From: Solirubrobacteraceae bacterium
Lineage (GTDB): Bacteria; Actinomycetota; Thermoleophilia; Solirubrobacterales; Solirubrobacteraceae
Assembly (NCBI GenBank): GCA_017882455.1
Contig: JADGPL010000010.1
Span: forward strand, 49,376-113,375
Reading direction: 5' to 3'
DNA: 64,000 bases
Position numbers and translations under genes: made by a program. Shown here in pieces: positions 1 through 6,776 of this stretch. Below the pieces are notes generated by a model. That model had not been told where the DNA came from. It made no database searches and saw only the letters and a program-made list of their open reading frames with translations. Each line of letters opens with the position of its first letter. Within the stretch, counting starts at the first letter, position 1.

Positions 1-548
1 ACCCACCACTGCGGCAGTGGCGTCTTGAAGCGCTCGAGCAGCTGCGGGGCGCGCTCGTGGAGCCGGCGCTGGAGGGTCTGGTCGAACAGGAACCCGGTCT
101 GGGGCGCGTCGTGGTGGGCGAGCACCACGAGGGTTCCCGCGGAGCCCTCATCGCCGACGCTGGCGATGAGGTTGACCGTGCTGCGGCGACGGCGCACCAG
201 GCGCCGCAGGAGCCTGGGCCCGTTCTGGGCCTCATCGATGATTCCCGCCAGCCCGCAGGCGGCGAGCAGCGCGCCGCTGCCGCGCCTGCCGCCCATGACC
301 AGGGCGGAGGCGAGCAGGCCGAGCACGCCAAGACCGGTCGCGGTGGGGGGAAAGGTGCCCCACGAGGGCTCATCCTCGAGCGTCACCTCGACCCCCGCGA
401 CCGCCTGCATGCGCCCGGCGAGCCAGGACGCGGCCTCGCGCTCGCCGGGCGAGCAGGGCGTGCGGTCGAGCGGCGCGAGCGTCTCCACCACCTCCCTGAT
501 GCTCTGCGCCAGGGAAGACGCTGCGAACCGGGTCTCAGAGCTGCTCAT
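1..548 (-). CDS. M28-family zinc peptidase, N-terminal part (runs off the window)
   Basis: The first 182 residues are visible; the C-terminus lies beyond the left edge. A short N-terminal region is followed by a Gly/Ala/Leu-rich hydrophobic stretch (about residues 72-105) that may be one membrane segment or hairpin. Next comes a strand ending in AHHDA, with HHD at residues 145-147. His and Asp of such an HxD motif are zinc ligands in M28 aminopeptidases, and the GEREAA and TLVVLAHHDA segments fit that family. The ATG at 548 overlaps the stop of the upstream gene by 4 nt, so the two are translationally coupled. The remaining zinc ligands are outside the window, so activity cannot be judged. 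Confidence 0.75.
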   Translation of the reverse strand, partial: MSSSETRFAASSLAQSIREVVETLAPLDRTPCSPGEREAASWLAGRMQAVAGVEVTLEDEPSWGTFPPTATGLGVLGLLASALVMGGRRGSGALLAACGLAGIIDEAQNGPRLLRRLVRRRRSTVNLIASVGDEGSAGTLVVLAHHDAPQTGFLFDQTLQRRLHERAPQLLERFKTPLPQWW

Positions 549-1738
549 AGGAAGCATTGTCCCTCGCCGCGGTAGGTGGGAAGCTCATCGACGATCCGAT
601 CGCCCTCCAGCAGATACAAGCTGGCGAAGCGCTCGCAGAGCTCGCCCGCCTTTGCGTGGCGCATGTAGACGCGATCGCCGATCGCCAGATCGTCCGCGTT
701 GTCTCCCAACAGTGGGGTCTGCACCTCCCCGGCGCCCTCCTGGCCGTCCAGGCGCAGCCCCGCGGGCAGGTGGGGCCGGGGCAGGCGCGCCCGGTCGGAC
801 GGCCCGGAGGCCGGGTAGCCGCCTCCCAGGGCCGTCACTCCGCCACGCCCGGGACGGCGCACGACGGGCAGCGCGAAGAGCGCCGCAGGGCGCGGGGTGA
901 AGGCGCGATAGGCGTCGAACAACGTCGGCCCGTAGAGCCCTGAGCCGGCGCTCAGCTCGCTGACGGCCGGATCGGCAGCGGTGAGCTCGAGGCTCCCTGT
1001 GCCACCGCCGTTGACGAGCTCCAGGGGCGTGCCCGCCTGCGTGGCGATCTCGGCGATCGCGCCGACGATCGCGCCGCGGCGGCGGCGAAGCTCGCGCGCG
1101 GAGCGACCCTGCAGCATGCGGATCGCGCCCGCGCGCAGAGGCCGGCCGGGGGGCGCGTCACCCAGTCCTGCGATCTGGGCCTCGTACGCCATCACCCCCA
1201 CCAGGCGAAAGCGATCGCGAGCGACGATCGCACGCGCCAGCTCCACCGCCTGCTCACGAGTGTGCACGGGCGAGCGCTTGACGCCGATCCGCAGGCGGCC
1301 TCCCAGCAGCCAGAGCCCTGCGTCGACGTCGATGCACACCCCGATCTCCTCCCCGCCCTCGCGCCCGACCGCCCGCTCGATCAGCTCGAGCTGCTCGACG
1401 CCGTCCACCATCACGGTCACGGGCGCGCCCTCGGCGAGCGCTCGCAGCGCGTCGACGTCCGCGCTGGGATAGGCGACGAGCAGGTCCGCAGCGCCGTGGG
1501 ATGCCAGCCACAGGGCCTCGGGGAGCGTGAACGCGAGCGTCCCGCGGAATCCTGGGCGGGCCAGGATGCGCTGCTGGAGGGTGCGGCAGCGCAGCGACTT
1601 GCTCGCCAGGCGGATCGGCTTGGAGGCGGCCCGACGTTCCATGTCGGCGGCGTTCTCCCACAGAGCATCCATGTCGATGAGCGCGAACGGTGCACGCAGC
1701 CCGGCGGTGGCGCGCTCCAGGCGCGCGTACTCAGCCAC
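545..1738 (-). CDS. PLP-dependent alanine-racemase-fold enzyme (amino acid deaminase/aldolase type)
   Basis: A 397-residue protein with the alanine racemase N-terminal barrel. The PLP lysine is probably K47 in the ASKSLR motif, and PFALIDMDALWENA is the usual opening of this group. A glycine-rich phosphate-binding segment (VNGGGTGS) sits in the middle, and the C-terminal part (LGDNADDLAIGDRVYMRHAKAGE) resembles the D-threonine aldolase/deaminase C-domain. Substrate unknown: D-threonine, D-serine or another beta-hydroxy amino acid are possible. The GTG start at 1738 overlaps the end of the oxidase gene by 8 nt. Open frame continues upstream, but that stretch is an antisense-like reading of the oxidase gene and is excluded. 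Confidence 0.8.
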   Translation of the reverse strand: MAEYARLERATAGLRAPFALIDMDALWENAADMERRAASKPIRLASKSLRCRTLQQRILARPGFRGTLAFTLPEALWLASHGAADLLVAYPSADVDALRALAEGAPVTVMVDGVEQLELIERAVGREGGEEIGVCIDVDAGLWLLGGRLRIGVKRSPVHTREQAVELARAIVARDRFRLVGVMAYEAQIAGLGDAPPGRPLRAGAIRMLQGRSARELRRRRGAIVGAIAEIATQAGTPLELVNGGGTGSLELTAADPAVSELSAGSGLYGPTLFDAYRAFTPRPAALFALPVVRRPGRGGVTALGGGYPASGPSDRARLPRPHLPAGLRLDGQEGAGEVQTPLLGDNADDLAIGDRVYMRHAKAGELCERFASLYLLEGDRIVDELPTYRGEGQCFL

Positions 1739-3110
1739 GGGCGGCCGTACGGGTCGGGGGATCGGAACTGTGCGGAAAGCCGCCGACGGGCCCGAGCACC
1801 CGCTCGGTCCACTCGTTGACGAAGCGCCCGCGGGGATCCAGGCGCGCCCGAATCTCCTGAAAGCGATCCCAATCGGGGTAGCGCGAGCACAGGCTGGCCG
1901 CGGTCTGGAAATGGCGCTTGCCCCAGTGGGGGCGACCGTCGAGCTCGTCCATGATCGCCTCGACGGCCCGAAAGTATGGCTCCCACGCCATCCCACGATA
2001 CATGTGGACTGCGATGAACCCGCTGTCGCGCCCGGCAGCGGTGCTCAGCAGGGCGTCGTCGGCGGCGACCGAACGGACCTCGATCGGAAAGGGCACGGCG
2101 AAGCCGCGCCGCTCGATCATCTCCATCACGGCCCGCACGGCCTGCGGGACGTGCCGGCGCGGCAGCGCGTACTCCATCTCGGTGAAGCGCACGAGCCGCG
2201 GGCTGGCGAAGATGGCGGCGGAGCCTTCGAGGCGCTCCGAACGCCCCGCCAGCGCGGTCACGAGCCGGTTCAGGCGCGGGATCAGGCGCGGCGCGCGCCG
2301 ACCGGCGCGGCAGAACAGCTCGAAGGCGTGATTGGTGAGCAGCACGTCGTTGGCGTAGGCGGAAGCGCGCCCGCGGGGTCGTGGCGCCTCCTCGGCGCGA
2401 TTGTTGGTGCGCGTCAACGCGGTCTCAGCATGGGGGAAGACGAAGAACTCGAAGTGATCGTTGCCGAGCGCGAGCTCCTCGAAGCGCTCGAGCGTGTCCT
2501 GGAGTGGAGCCGGCGCATCGACGCCTCGCAGTGTGAATGCCGGCACGCAGCGCAGGGTCACCTCGGCGATCACGCCGAGCGAGCCGAGGCCGACGCGCGC
2601 CGCGCGGAAGACCTCCGGGTCCTGCTCCGGCGAGCACACGAGCGTGGAGCCGTCGGCGAGCACCAGCTCGAGCTCCGCGACCTGGGATGAGATGTTTCCG
2701 AGCCGCGCTCCGGTTCCATGGGTGGCCGTGGAGATCGCCCCCGCGATCGTCTGGACGTCGATGTCGCCGAGGTTCTCCATGGCAAGGCCGTGTGCCGCCA
2801 GCTCCCGGCTCAGCCGGTGGATCGTGATTCCCCCCTGGACGCGCACGAGCCCAGTGGAGCGATCGACGTCGATCACGTCCGCGAGGCGCTCGAGCCTCAG
2901 CATCAGCCCGTCCGTGCACACGTTCTCCGAGAAGGAATGCCCGCTGCCGGCCACGCGTATCGTGCGGTGTGTCTCCCCGGCGTCCCGCACGGCCGCGGCG
3001 AGCTCGTCGATCGACGCGGGCGTCGCGACGGCCGCGGGCGTGCAGCGCTGATCGCCTACCCAGTTGCGCCATTCGGCGGCGTTCTCGTGCGGATCGCTAG
3101 TCTCGCTCAT
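1731..3110 (-). CDS. FAD-dependent D-arabinono-1,4-lactone oxidase-family oxidoreductase
   Basis: A 459-residue cytoplasmic flavoenzyme of the aldonolactone/alditol oxidase family. The N-terminal PCMH-type FAD domain has RVAGSGHSFSE around residues 52-62. The His in GSGHS is the position that binds FAD covalently in relatives. VQGGITIHRLSREL and a GAISTATHGTG segment follow, typical of this family. The C-terminal ALO domain ends in DPRGRFVNEW. It reduces O2 or another acceptor while oxidising a sugar lactone or polyol; the true substrate is not predictable. The ATG at 3110 follows an in-frame GTG at 3113. The gpsA start lies only 3 nt away on the other strand. First gene of a three-gene overlapping operon. 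Confidence 0.85.
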   Translation of the reverse strand: MSETSDPHENAAEWRNWVGDQRCTPAAVATPASIDELAAAVRDAGETHRTIRVAGSGHSFSENVCTDGLMLRLERLADVIDVDRSTGLVRVQGGITIHRLSRELAAHGLAMENLGDIDVQTIAGAISTATHGTGARLGNISSQVAELELVLADGSTLVCSPEQDPEVFRAARVGLGSLGVIAEVTLRCVPAFTLRGVDAPAPLQDTLERFEELALGNDHFEFFVFPHAETALTRTNNRAEEAPRPRGRASAYANDVLLTNHAFELFCRAGRRAPRLIPRLNRLVTALAGRSERLEGSAAIFASPRLVRFTEMEYALPRRHVPQAVRAVMEMIERRGFAVPFPIEVRSVAADDALLSTAAGRDSGFIAVHMYRGMAWEPYFRAVEAIMDELDGRPHWGKRHFQTAASLCSRYPDWDRFQEIRARLDPRGRFVNEWTERVLGPVGGFPHSSDPPTRTAARG

Positions 3111-3113
3111 CAC

Positions 3114-4238
3114 ATGACCGAGCCCGAGCCTACTCCGAGCCCGGGCCTTCGCGCCTCGCGCGCGCGCGCGCTGCCCACGCCGGGCGCGCGTCGCGCGACG
3201 GTCATCGGCGCGGGGTCCTTCGGGACCGCGCTGGCGGTGTTGCTGGCTCGCGGCGGGCTGCGCACCACGCTGCAGACGCGCACCGCCGAGCAGGCCACGC
3301 TGATCGACCGGGAGCGTGAGAACCGGCGCTATCTGCCCGGTGTCGAGCTGCCCGGCTCGCTGCGGATCGAGCCTGCCTCAGCGGGGGTGGCACGGGCGGA
3401 CTGGGTGTTCCTCGCCGTGCCCTCACGCGGGCTGGGCGAGGTGATCGACGCGCTCGGCGCCGGAGGGCTCGGCAGGCGCACCGCCGTGGTGTCTGTGGCC
3501 AAGGGGCTGGTCCCACCCGCGGGCCTACCCCCGACGAGCGTGCTCAGCGCGAGCTTCGGCGCGGACCGCGTGGCCTGCGTGGGTGGTCCCGCGCATGCGC
3601 AGGAGATGGTGCACGCCGGCGCCGCGCTGGTGGCCGCCTCCAGCGATGAGGACCTGGCGCGCGCGCTGGCGCAGGTGTTCACGCGCGCCGGCGTCGTGTG
3701 CGAGCAGTCCGACGATCCAATCGGCGTGGAGCTCGCGGGCGCGGCCAAGAACGCGGCCGCTCTGGCCGCGGGCGCGACCGAGGCCCAGGGCCTCAACGCG
3801 GCCGGGGCGGCTGCGGGCCACATCTTTGCCGAGGTCTGGCGCTACGCGGAGGGGCTCGGCGCGCGGCCGGAGTCGATGATCGGGCTGGCGGGCGCGGGCG
3901 ACCTCGTGGCCACGGCCCTGGCCCGCGAGAGCCGCAACCGCCGCGCGGGAGAACTGCTCGCGGCGGGGATTCCCGCGAGTGAGATACCCGAGCGGATAGG
4001 ACAGGCGGTCGAGGCGCTGGAGTCGGTGCCGCTGCTCGCGCGCGCCCTCGAGCAGGCCGATGTAGGCGCGCCCGTGACGAGCGCGCTGGGCAGGCTGATC
4101 TCCGGCGAGCTGCCCCTGAACGACTGGGTGGCGCTCGTGCGGGCGACCGTCCCGCCACCGGCCCTGTGGCGCAGACGGCCCAAACCGGGCTTCTGGCGAC
4201 GGGCCTGGCGGCGACTCAGCGCCGGCGCACGGGGCTGA
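3114..4238 (+). CDS. gpsA: Glycerol-3-phosphate dehydrogenase [NAD(P)+]
   Basis: Reduces dihydroxyacetone phosphate to sn-glycerol 3-phosphate for phospholipid synthesis. After a Pro/Arg-rich 28-residue extension, the Rossmann motif GAGSFGTALA appears, then AVPSRGLGEV, VSVAKGL, and the C-terminal helical domain with GAAKNAAALAAG (catalytic Lys). GLAGAGDLVAT and SRNRRAGELLA are family signatures. The usual GPSFA segment reads GPAHA here. Total 374 residues, slightly longer than the usual 330-340 because of the N-terminal and an Arg-rich C-terminal tail. The ATG at 3114 is the only good upstream start, but it nearly touches the divergent oxidase start, and the true start could be further in. 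Confidence 0.92.
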   Translation: MTEPEPTPSPGLRASRARALPTPGARRATVIGAGSFGTALAVLLARGGLRTTLQTRTAEQATLIDRERENRRYLPGVELPGSLRIEPASAGVARADWVFLAVPSRGLGEVIDALGAGGLGRRTAVVSVAKGLVPPAGLPPTSVLSASFGADRVACVGGPAHAQEMVHAGAALVAASSDEDLARALAQVFTRAGVVCEQSDDPIGVELAGAAKNAAALAAGATEAQGLNAAGAAAGHIFAEVWRYAEGLGARPESMIGLAGAGDLVATALARESRNRRAGELLAAGIPASEIPERIGQAVEALESVPLLARALEQADVGAPVTSALGRLISGELPLNDWVALVRATVPPPALWRRRPKPGFWRRAWRRLSAGARG

Positions 4239-4251
4239 GAGCCCCGCGCGG

Positions 4252-4458
4252 CTACTGCCTGCCCTCCGGGGGAGGAGCCTCGTGCTCGTGCTCCTGCTGG
4301 GGCTCTCCGTCGAGCCGATCGAGCATCCTCAGCTCCTTGCGCGACGCCGAGCGGAGGGGCTTGAACCACCAGAAGCCGAACGCGAGCAGGGCCGCGAGGA
4401 TCACGCCACCGGTGGCGGAGACGACAATCGTTCCTTCTGCCGCGGTCAGCGCGAGCAT
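4252..4458 (-). CDS. Small single-pass membrane protein, unknown function
   Basis: A 68-residue protein with one hydrophobic helix at about residues 10-31 (VVSATGGVILAALLAFGFWW). A basic stretch follows, then an acidic, His/Glu/Pro-rich tail (EPQQEHEHEAPPPEG). GGGGAGG directly upstream of the ATG is a good ribosome-binding site, which supports expression. It converges with gpsA, with a 13-nt gap. No family recognised; topology is probably N-out with the charged tail in the cytoplasm. Confidence 0.55.
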   Translation of the reverse strand: MLALTAAEGTIVVSATGGVILAALLAFGFWWFKPLRSASRKELRMLDRLDGEPQQEHEHEAPPPEGRQ

Positions 4459-4595
4459 TCCCTCCCCTGGCCTGAGGGCCAGGCCGCCTCCCCGGCGACC
4501 CCCTCATCGCATCAAGTGGACGAGTATGACCTGTCGGCACGCGCCCCGCACCAGGGCCTACTACGGATTCAGAGATTGTTGCGATCGAACCTACG

Positions 4596-4612
4596 TATCT
4601 ACAACGTAGATA
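4596..4612. promoter_or_regulatory. Perfect inverted repeat TATCTAC-AAC-GTAGATA
   Basis: Two 7-nt arms match perfectly around a 3-nt centre. It lies 182 nt upstream of the RHH gene start, in an A/T-rich block. This is a different sequence from the GTATAAC palindromes next to it. Likely a protein-binding site; the regulator is unknown. Confidence 0.5.
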
Positions 4613-4625
4613 AACGAGTAGAGAC

Positions 4626-4643
4626 GTATAACGATGGTAATAC
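4626..4643. promoter_or_regulatory. Palindrome of the GTATAAC family (copy 1)
   Basis: GTATAACGATGGTAATAC is an imperfect inverted repeat with GTATnAC and GTnATAC half-sites. It shares 15 of 18 positions with the copy at 20856 and with the copy at 46790. It lies between the RHH gene and its divergent neighbour. Confidence 0.5.
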
Positions 4644-4700
4644 ACCACTCGCGGGCGCGGATGTGCCAGCCGACCGTATGCCCCTCCGTCGCGGTATATC

Positions 4701-4721
4701 TGTATAACTATCGTAGTTACA
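4701..4721. promoter_or_regulatory. Palindrome of the GTATAAC family (copy 2, diverged)
   Basis: TGTATAACTA, TCG, TAGTTACA: an inverted repeat whose left half matches the GTATAACTAT start of the 20856 copy exactly. The right arm lacks two bases. It lies 72 nt before the RHH start codon, at a distance suited to promoter control. The overlapping TGTATAACT could also serve as a -10 region. Confidence 0.45.
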
Positions 4722-4793
4722 TCGTTCAGCAGCAGCTACGCGCGCGCTTGCGCGTACTCCCAGAACAGCCACCCGTCAGGAGCCAACACAGAC

Positions 4794-5078
4794 ATGTCCC
4801 CCACGCGGCCCGGGGAAGTGGATCCGGTCAAAGGCCTGTCGCTGATCCCGGAGGAGTTCCTCGAGCAGGAGGCACGTCGCGAACGAGCTCTGCTCATGCA
4901 GGACAAGATCCGCCCGGGACGGACCACGCCAGTGGCGATTCGCTTTGATCCGTTCACGCTCAAACGGCTCAAGGCGTTGGCCGCCTTGCGCAACACGGGC
5001 TACCAGACACTGCTCAAGGAGTTCGTGATCGAGCGGCTCTACGAGGAGGAGAAGCGCGCTGGCATCATCGATTCATGA
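4794..5078 (+). CDS. Ribbon-helix-helix (CopG/MetJ-Arc type) DNA-binding protein
   Basis: A 94-residue protein. Residues about 44-90 form the RHH fold: a strand PVAIRFDP, helix 1 LKRLKALAALRNT, then helix 2 YQTLLKEFVIERLYEEEKR. The N-terminal 40 residues are charged and probably flexible. The GYQTLLKEFVIERLY segment is close to CopG-type antitoxins (BrnA-like), but no toxin gene adjoins it; the next gene is a convergent sugar phosphatase overlapping by 14 nt. It may be an orphan antitoxin or a free-standing repressor. RHH proteins usually autoregulate through short palindromes, and several lie just upstream. Start supported by AGGAG at proper spacing. Confidence 0.75.
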   Translation: MSPTRPGEVDPVKGLSLIPEEFLEQEARRERALLMQDKIRPGRTTPVAIRFDPFTLKRLKALAALRNTGYQTLLKEFVIERLYEEEKRAGIIDS

Positions 5079-5874
5079 GCGCACTGACCACGGCTTCATA
5101 GACACCGCTGCCGTGACCGGCCTCGGTGACGTGCACATTGTCGTGGGCGGCGATGGCTTCGCGCATCGAGGAATCGCGCTCCAACGCGTTTGCGACCAGC
5201 CAGAGGGAATCGACCTCGGCGGCGCAGGCAAGGTCCTCGCGCGAGTCGCCGGCGGCGAATGTCTCTGCGCGCGCGTAGCCGCGCGCCTGGCGATGAAAGG
5301 CGACGGCGGCGACCTTGGAGGCTCCGACGGGGACGAGGTGATAGCCGCGCACGTGCGGCAGCGCGGCGAGCGCCTCTGAGCGGCGACTGACAACGCCGTT
5401 GTCGACGAGTCGCAGGTTCCCGTGACCGCGCTCGGCCAGCAGGCGATCGACCGCGGCGGCCTCGACGAGGCCACGGAACAGATGCGAGACCTCGCGTTCG
5501 ACGTGCCACGGCTCGTGGTACTCCAGGCGCCCGCTGTAGTGCTCGAGCAGCATCGCGGGCGCCCCCGAGCGCTCGATCTGCTCGGCGATGCTGAGCTCGC
5601 CGGGCATCAGCTCCCCGGTCAGCCAATGCTCCTCGCCGTCGAGCACCACGCAGGCACCGGCCTCGAAGATGAAGGAGCTCTGTCCGAGCAGGCGTGCGTC
5701 CTCGAACACCTGGGCGCGGCGCCTGCCCGACATCAGCACGACCTCGACGTCGGCGCGCAGGCACGCCTGCACGGCGCGCACCCCGTCGAGGCTGATCGCG
5801 CCCGACCCGTCGTGCAGCAGCGAGGCGCGGCGGCCCAGCAGCGTGCCGTCGAGGTCGAGGTACAGACAGCGCAT
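5065..5874 (-). CDS. HAD-superfamily phosphatase, probable glucosyl-3-phosphoglycerate phosphatase
   Basis: A 269-residue HAD hydrolase with motif I LDLDGTLLG near the N-terminus, motif II LMSGR, the conserved lysine in GASKVAAV and motif IV GDSREDLACA. Size and cap layout fit the Cof/mannosyl-3-phosphoglycerate phosphatase branch. It starts in a TGATG overlap with the glucosyl-3-phosphoglycerate synthase gene, so it most likely removes the phosphate from that enzyme's product to give glucosylglycerate. The role comes from this context; the fold itself is clear. Confidence 0.82.
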   Translation of the reverse strand: MRCLYLDLDGTLLGRRASLLHDGSGAISLDGVRAVQACLRADVEVVLMSGRRRAQVFEDARLLGQSSFIFEAGACVVLDGEEHWLTGELMPGELSIAEQIERSGAPAMLLEHYSGRLEYHEPWHVEREVSHLFRGLVEAAAVDRLLAERGHGNLRLVDNGVVSRRSEALAALPHVRGYHLVPVGASKVAAVAFHRQARGYARAETFAAGDSREDLACAAEVDSLWLVANALERDSSMREAIAAHDNVHVTEAGHGSGVYEAVVSALMNR

Positions 5875-6755
5875 CACGTCACGGCCACGCTGGCGAGCGG
5901 GGGGCGTTCGACCGGACCGACGATCTCGACGTCGTGAAGGCGTCCCTCTCGCTCCATGCGCCGGGCGATCATGGCGAGCACGGTGGCGGCCATCGGCGAG
6001 AGCGCCGCGAGCGACTGGTGGCGGTTGCGATGCTCGTCGAGATCGACCTGGGCCATGCCCTCCAGCCCGACGTTGCGCCAGACGTCGATGAGCATCGCCA
6101 TCTCGACGCCGTAGCCGGTGGCGAACGGCACGGCCTCGAGCAGCTCCCGCCGCGCCGCCACTTCGCCGGCCAGCGGCTGGAGCACCCCGGCGAGCTCGGG
6201 ATAGAAGAGCGCGAGCGCGGGCCGCGCCATCAGGTGGTTGACGCGTCCCCCGCCCTCGCGGGCGAGCACGTCGCCGTCTTGCAGCGGCCTCCGGTAGAAG
6301 GCCTTCACGAAGGACACGCCCGGCTCGCATATGAGCGGACCGAGCAGGCCGGTGGCGAAATGGGCGGAGAAGCCCTCGGTGTCGGCATCGAGGAAGCAGA
6401 CGAGCTGCCCGGAGAGCCGAGAGAGGGCGCGCCACATGGCATCGCCCTTGCCGAGAACCGGCCCGTGGGCGGGCATCAGCTCATCCTCCTGCCAGACGAC
6501 GGCGCCGGCGCGGCGGGCCAGCTCGGCGGTGCCGTCGGCCGACGCGGCGTCGATGACCACGACCTCGTCTATCGCGCCCGCCTCGCGCAGCGTGAGCAGC
6601 TCCCCCACGATCGAAGCGACGGTCCCCGCGCACTCGCGGGCGGGGAGGCAGACGGACACGCTCTGCTCGCGCTCGGCGGCGATCCGCTCGGCAGGGTAGA
6701 CGGAATGATGGAACGAGCGGGTTGCGGCCCAGCGCTCGGCGGCGGTGGCGGACAT
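5874..6755 (-). CDS. gpgS: Glucosyl-3-phosphoglycerate synthase (GT81)
   Basis: Transfers glucose from NDP-glucose to 3-phosphoglycerate, the first step towards glucosylglycerate, a compatible solute and precursor of methylglucose lipopolysaccharide in actinobacteria. The 293-residue protein has the GT-A fold: SVCLPARE, VVIDAASADGTAELA, GKGDAMWRAL, the DAD metal motif in CFLDADTEGF, VKAFYRRPL, GGGRVNHLMARP, LQPLAGE and PFATGYGVEMAML, with the EHRNRHQSL signature near the end. Start ATG 6755; a GATAGT box 7 nt before it suggests a leaderless transcript. Divergent from the helicase and coupled to the phosphatase. Confidence 0.93.
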   Translation of the reverse strand: MSATAAERWAATRSFHHSVYPAERIAAEREQSVSVCLPARECAGTVASIVGELLTLREAGAIDEVVVIDAASADGTAELARRAGAVVWQEDELMPAHGPVLGKGDAMWRALSRLSGQLVCFLDADTEGFSAHFATGLLGPLICEPGVSFVKAFYRRPLQDGDVLAREGGGRVNHLMARPALALFYPELAGVLQPLAGEVAARRELLEAVPFATGYGVEMAMLIDVWRNVGLEGMAQVDLDEHRNRHQSLAALSPMAATVLAMIARRMEREGRLHDVEIVGPVERPPLASVAVT

Positions 6756-6776
6756 CGCCTCTACTATCTCAAGTCC

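Larger units (their letters stand above)
4459..4793. promoter_or_regulatory. Intergenic region dense in palindromes, upstream of the RHH gene
   Basis: 335 nt with no convincing gene and distinctly more A/T-rich than its surroundings from about 4560 to 4730. It holds at least three inverted repeats (listed separately at 4596, 4626 and 4701) between the small membrane protein and the ribbon-helix-helix gene, which are transcribed divergently. AGGAG about 12 nt before the ATG at 4794 is the ribosome-binding site of the RHH gene. The arrangement looks like an operator cluster. Confidence 0.6.

Noticed and set aside
5934..6776. A long in-frame N-terminal extension of the helicase covering gpgS
   Set aside because: It is antisense to the well-conserved gpgS, is low in recognisable motifs, and results only from the high GC content.
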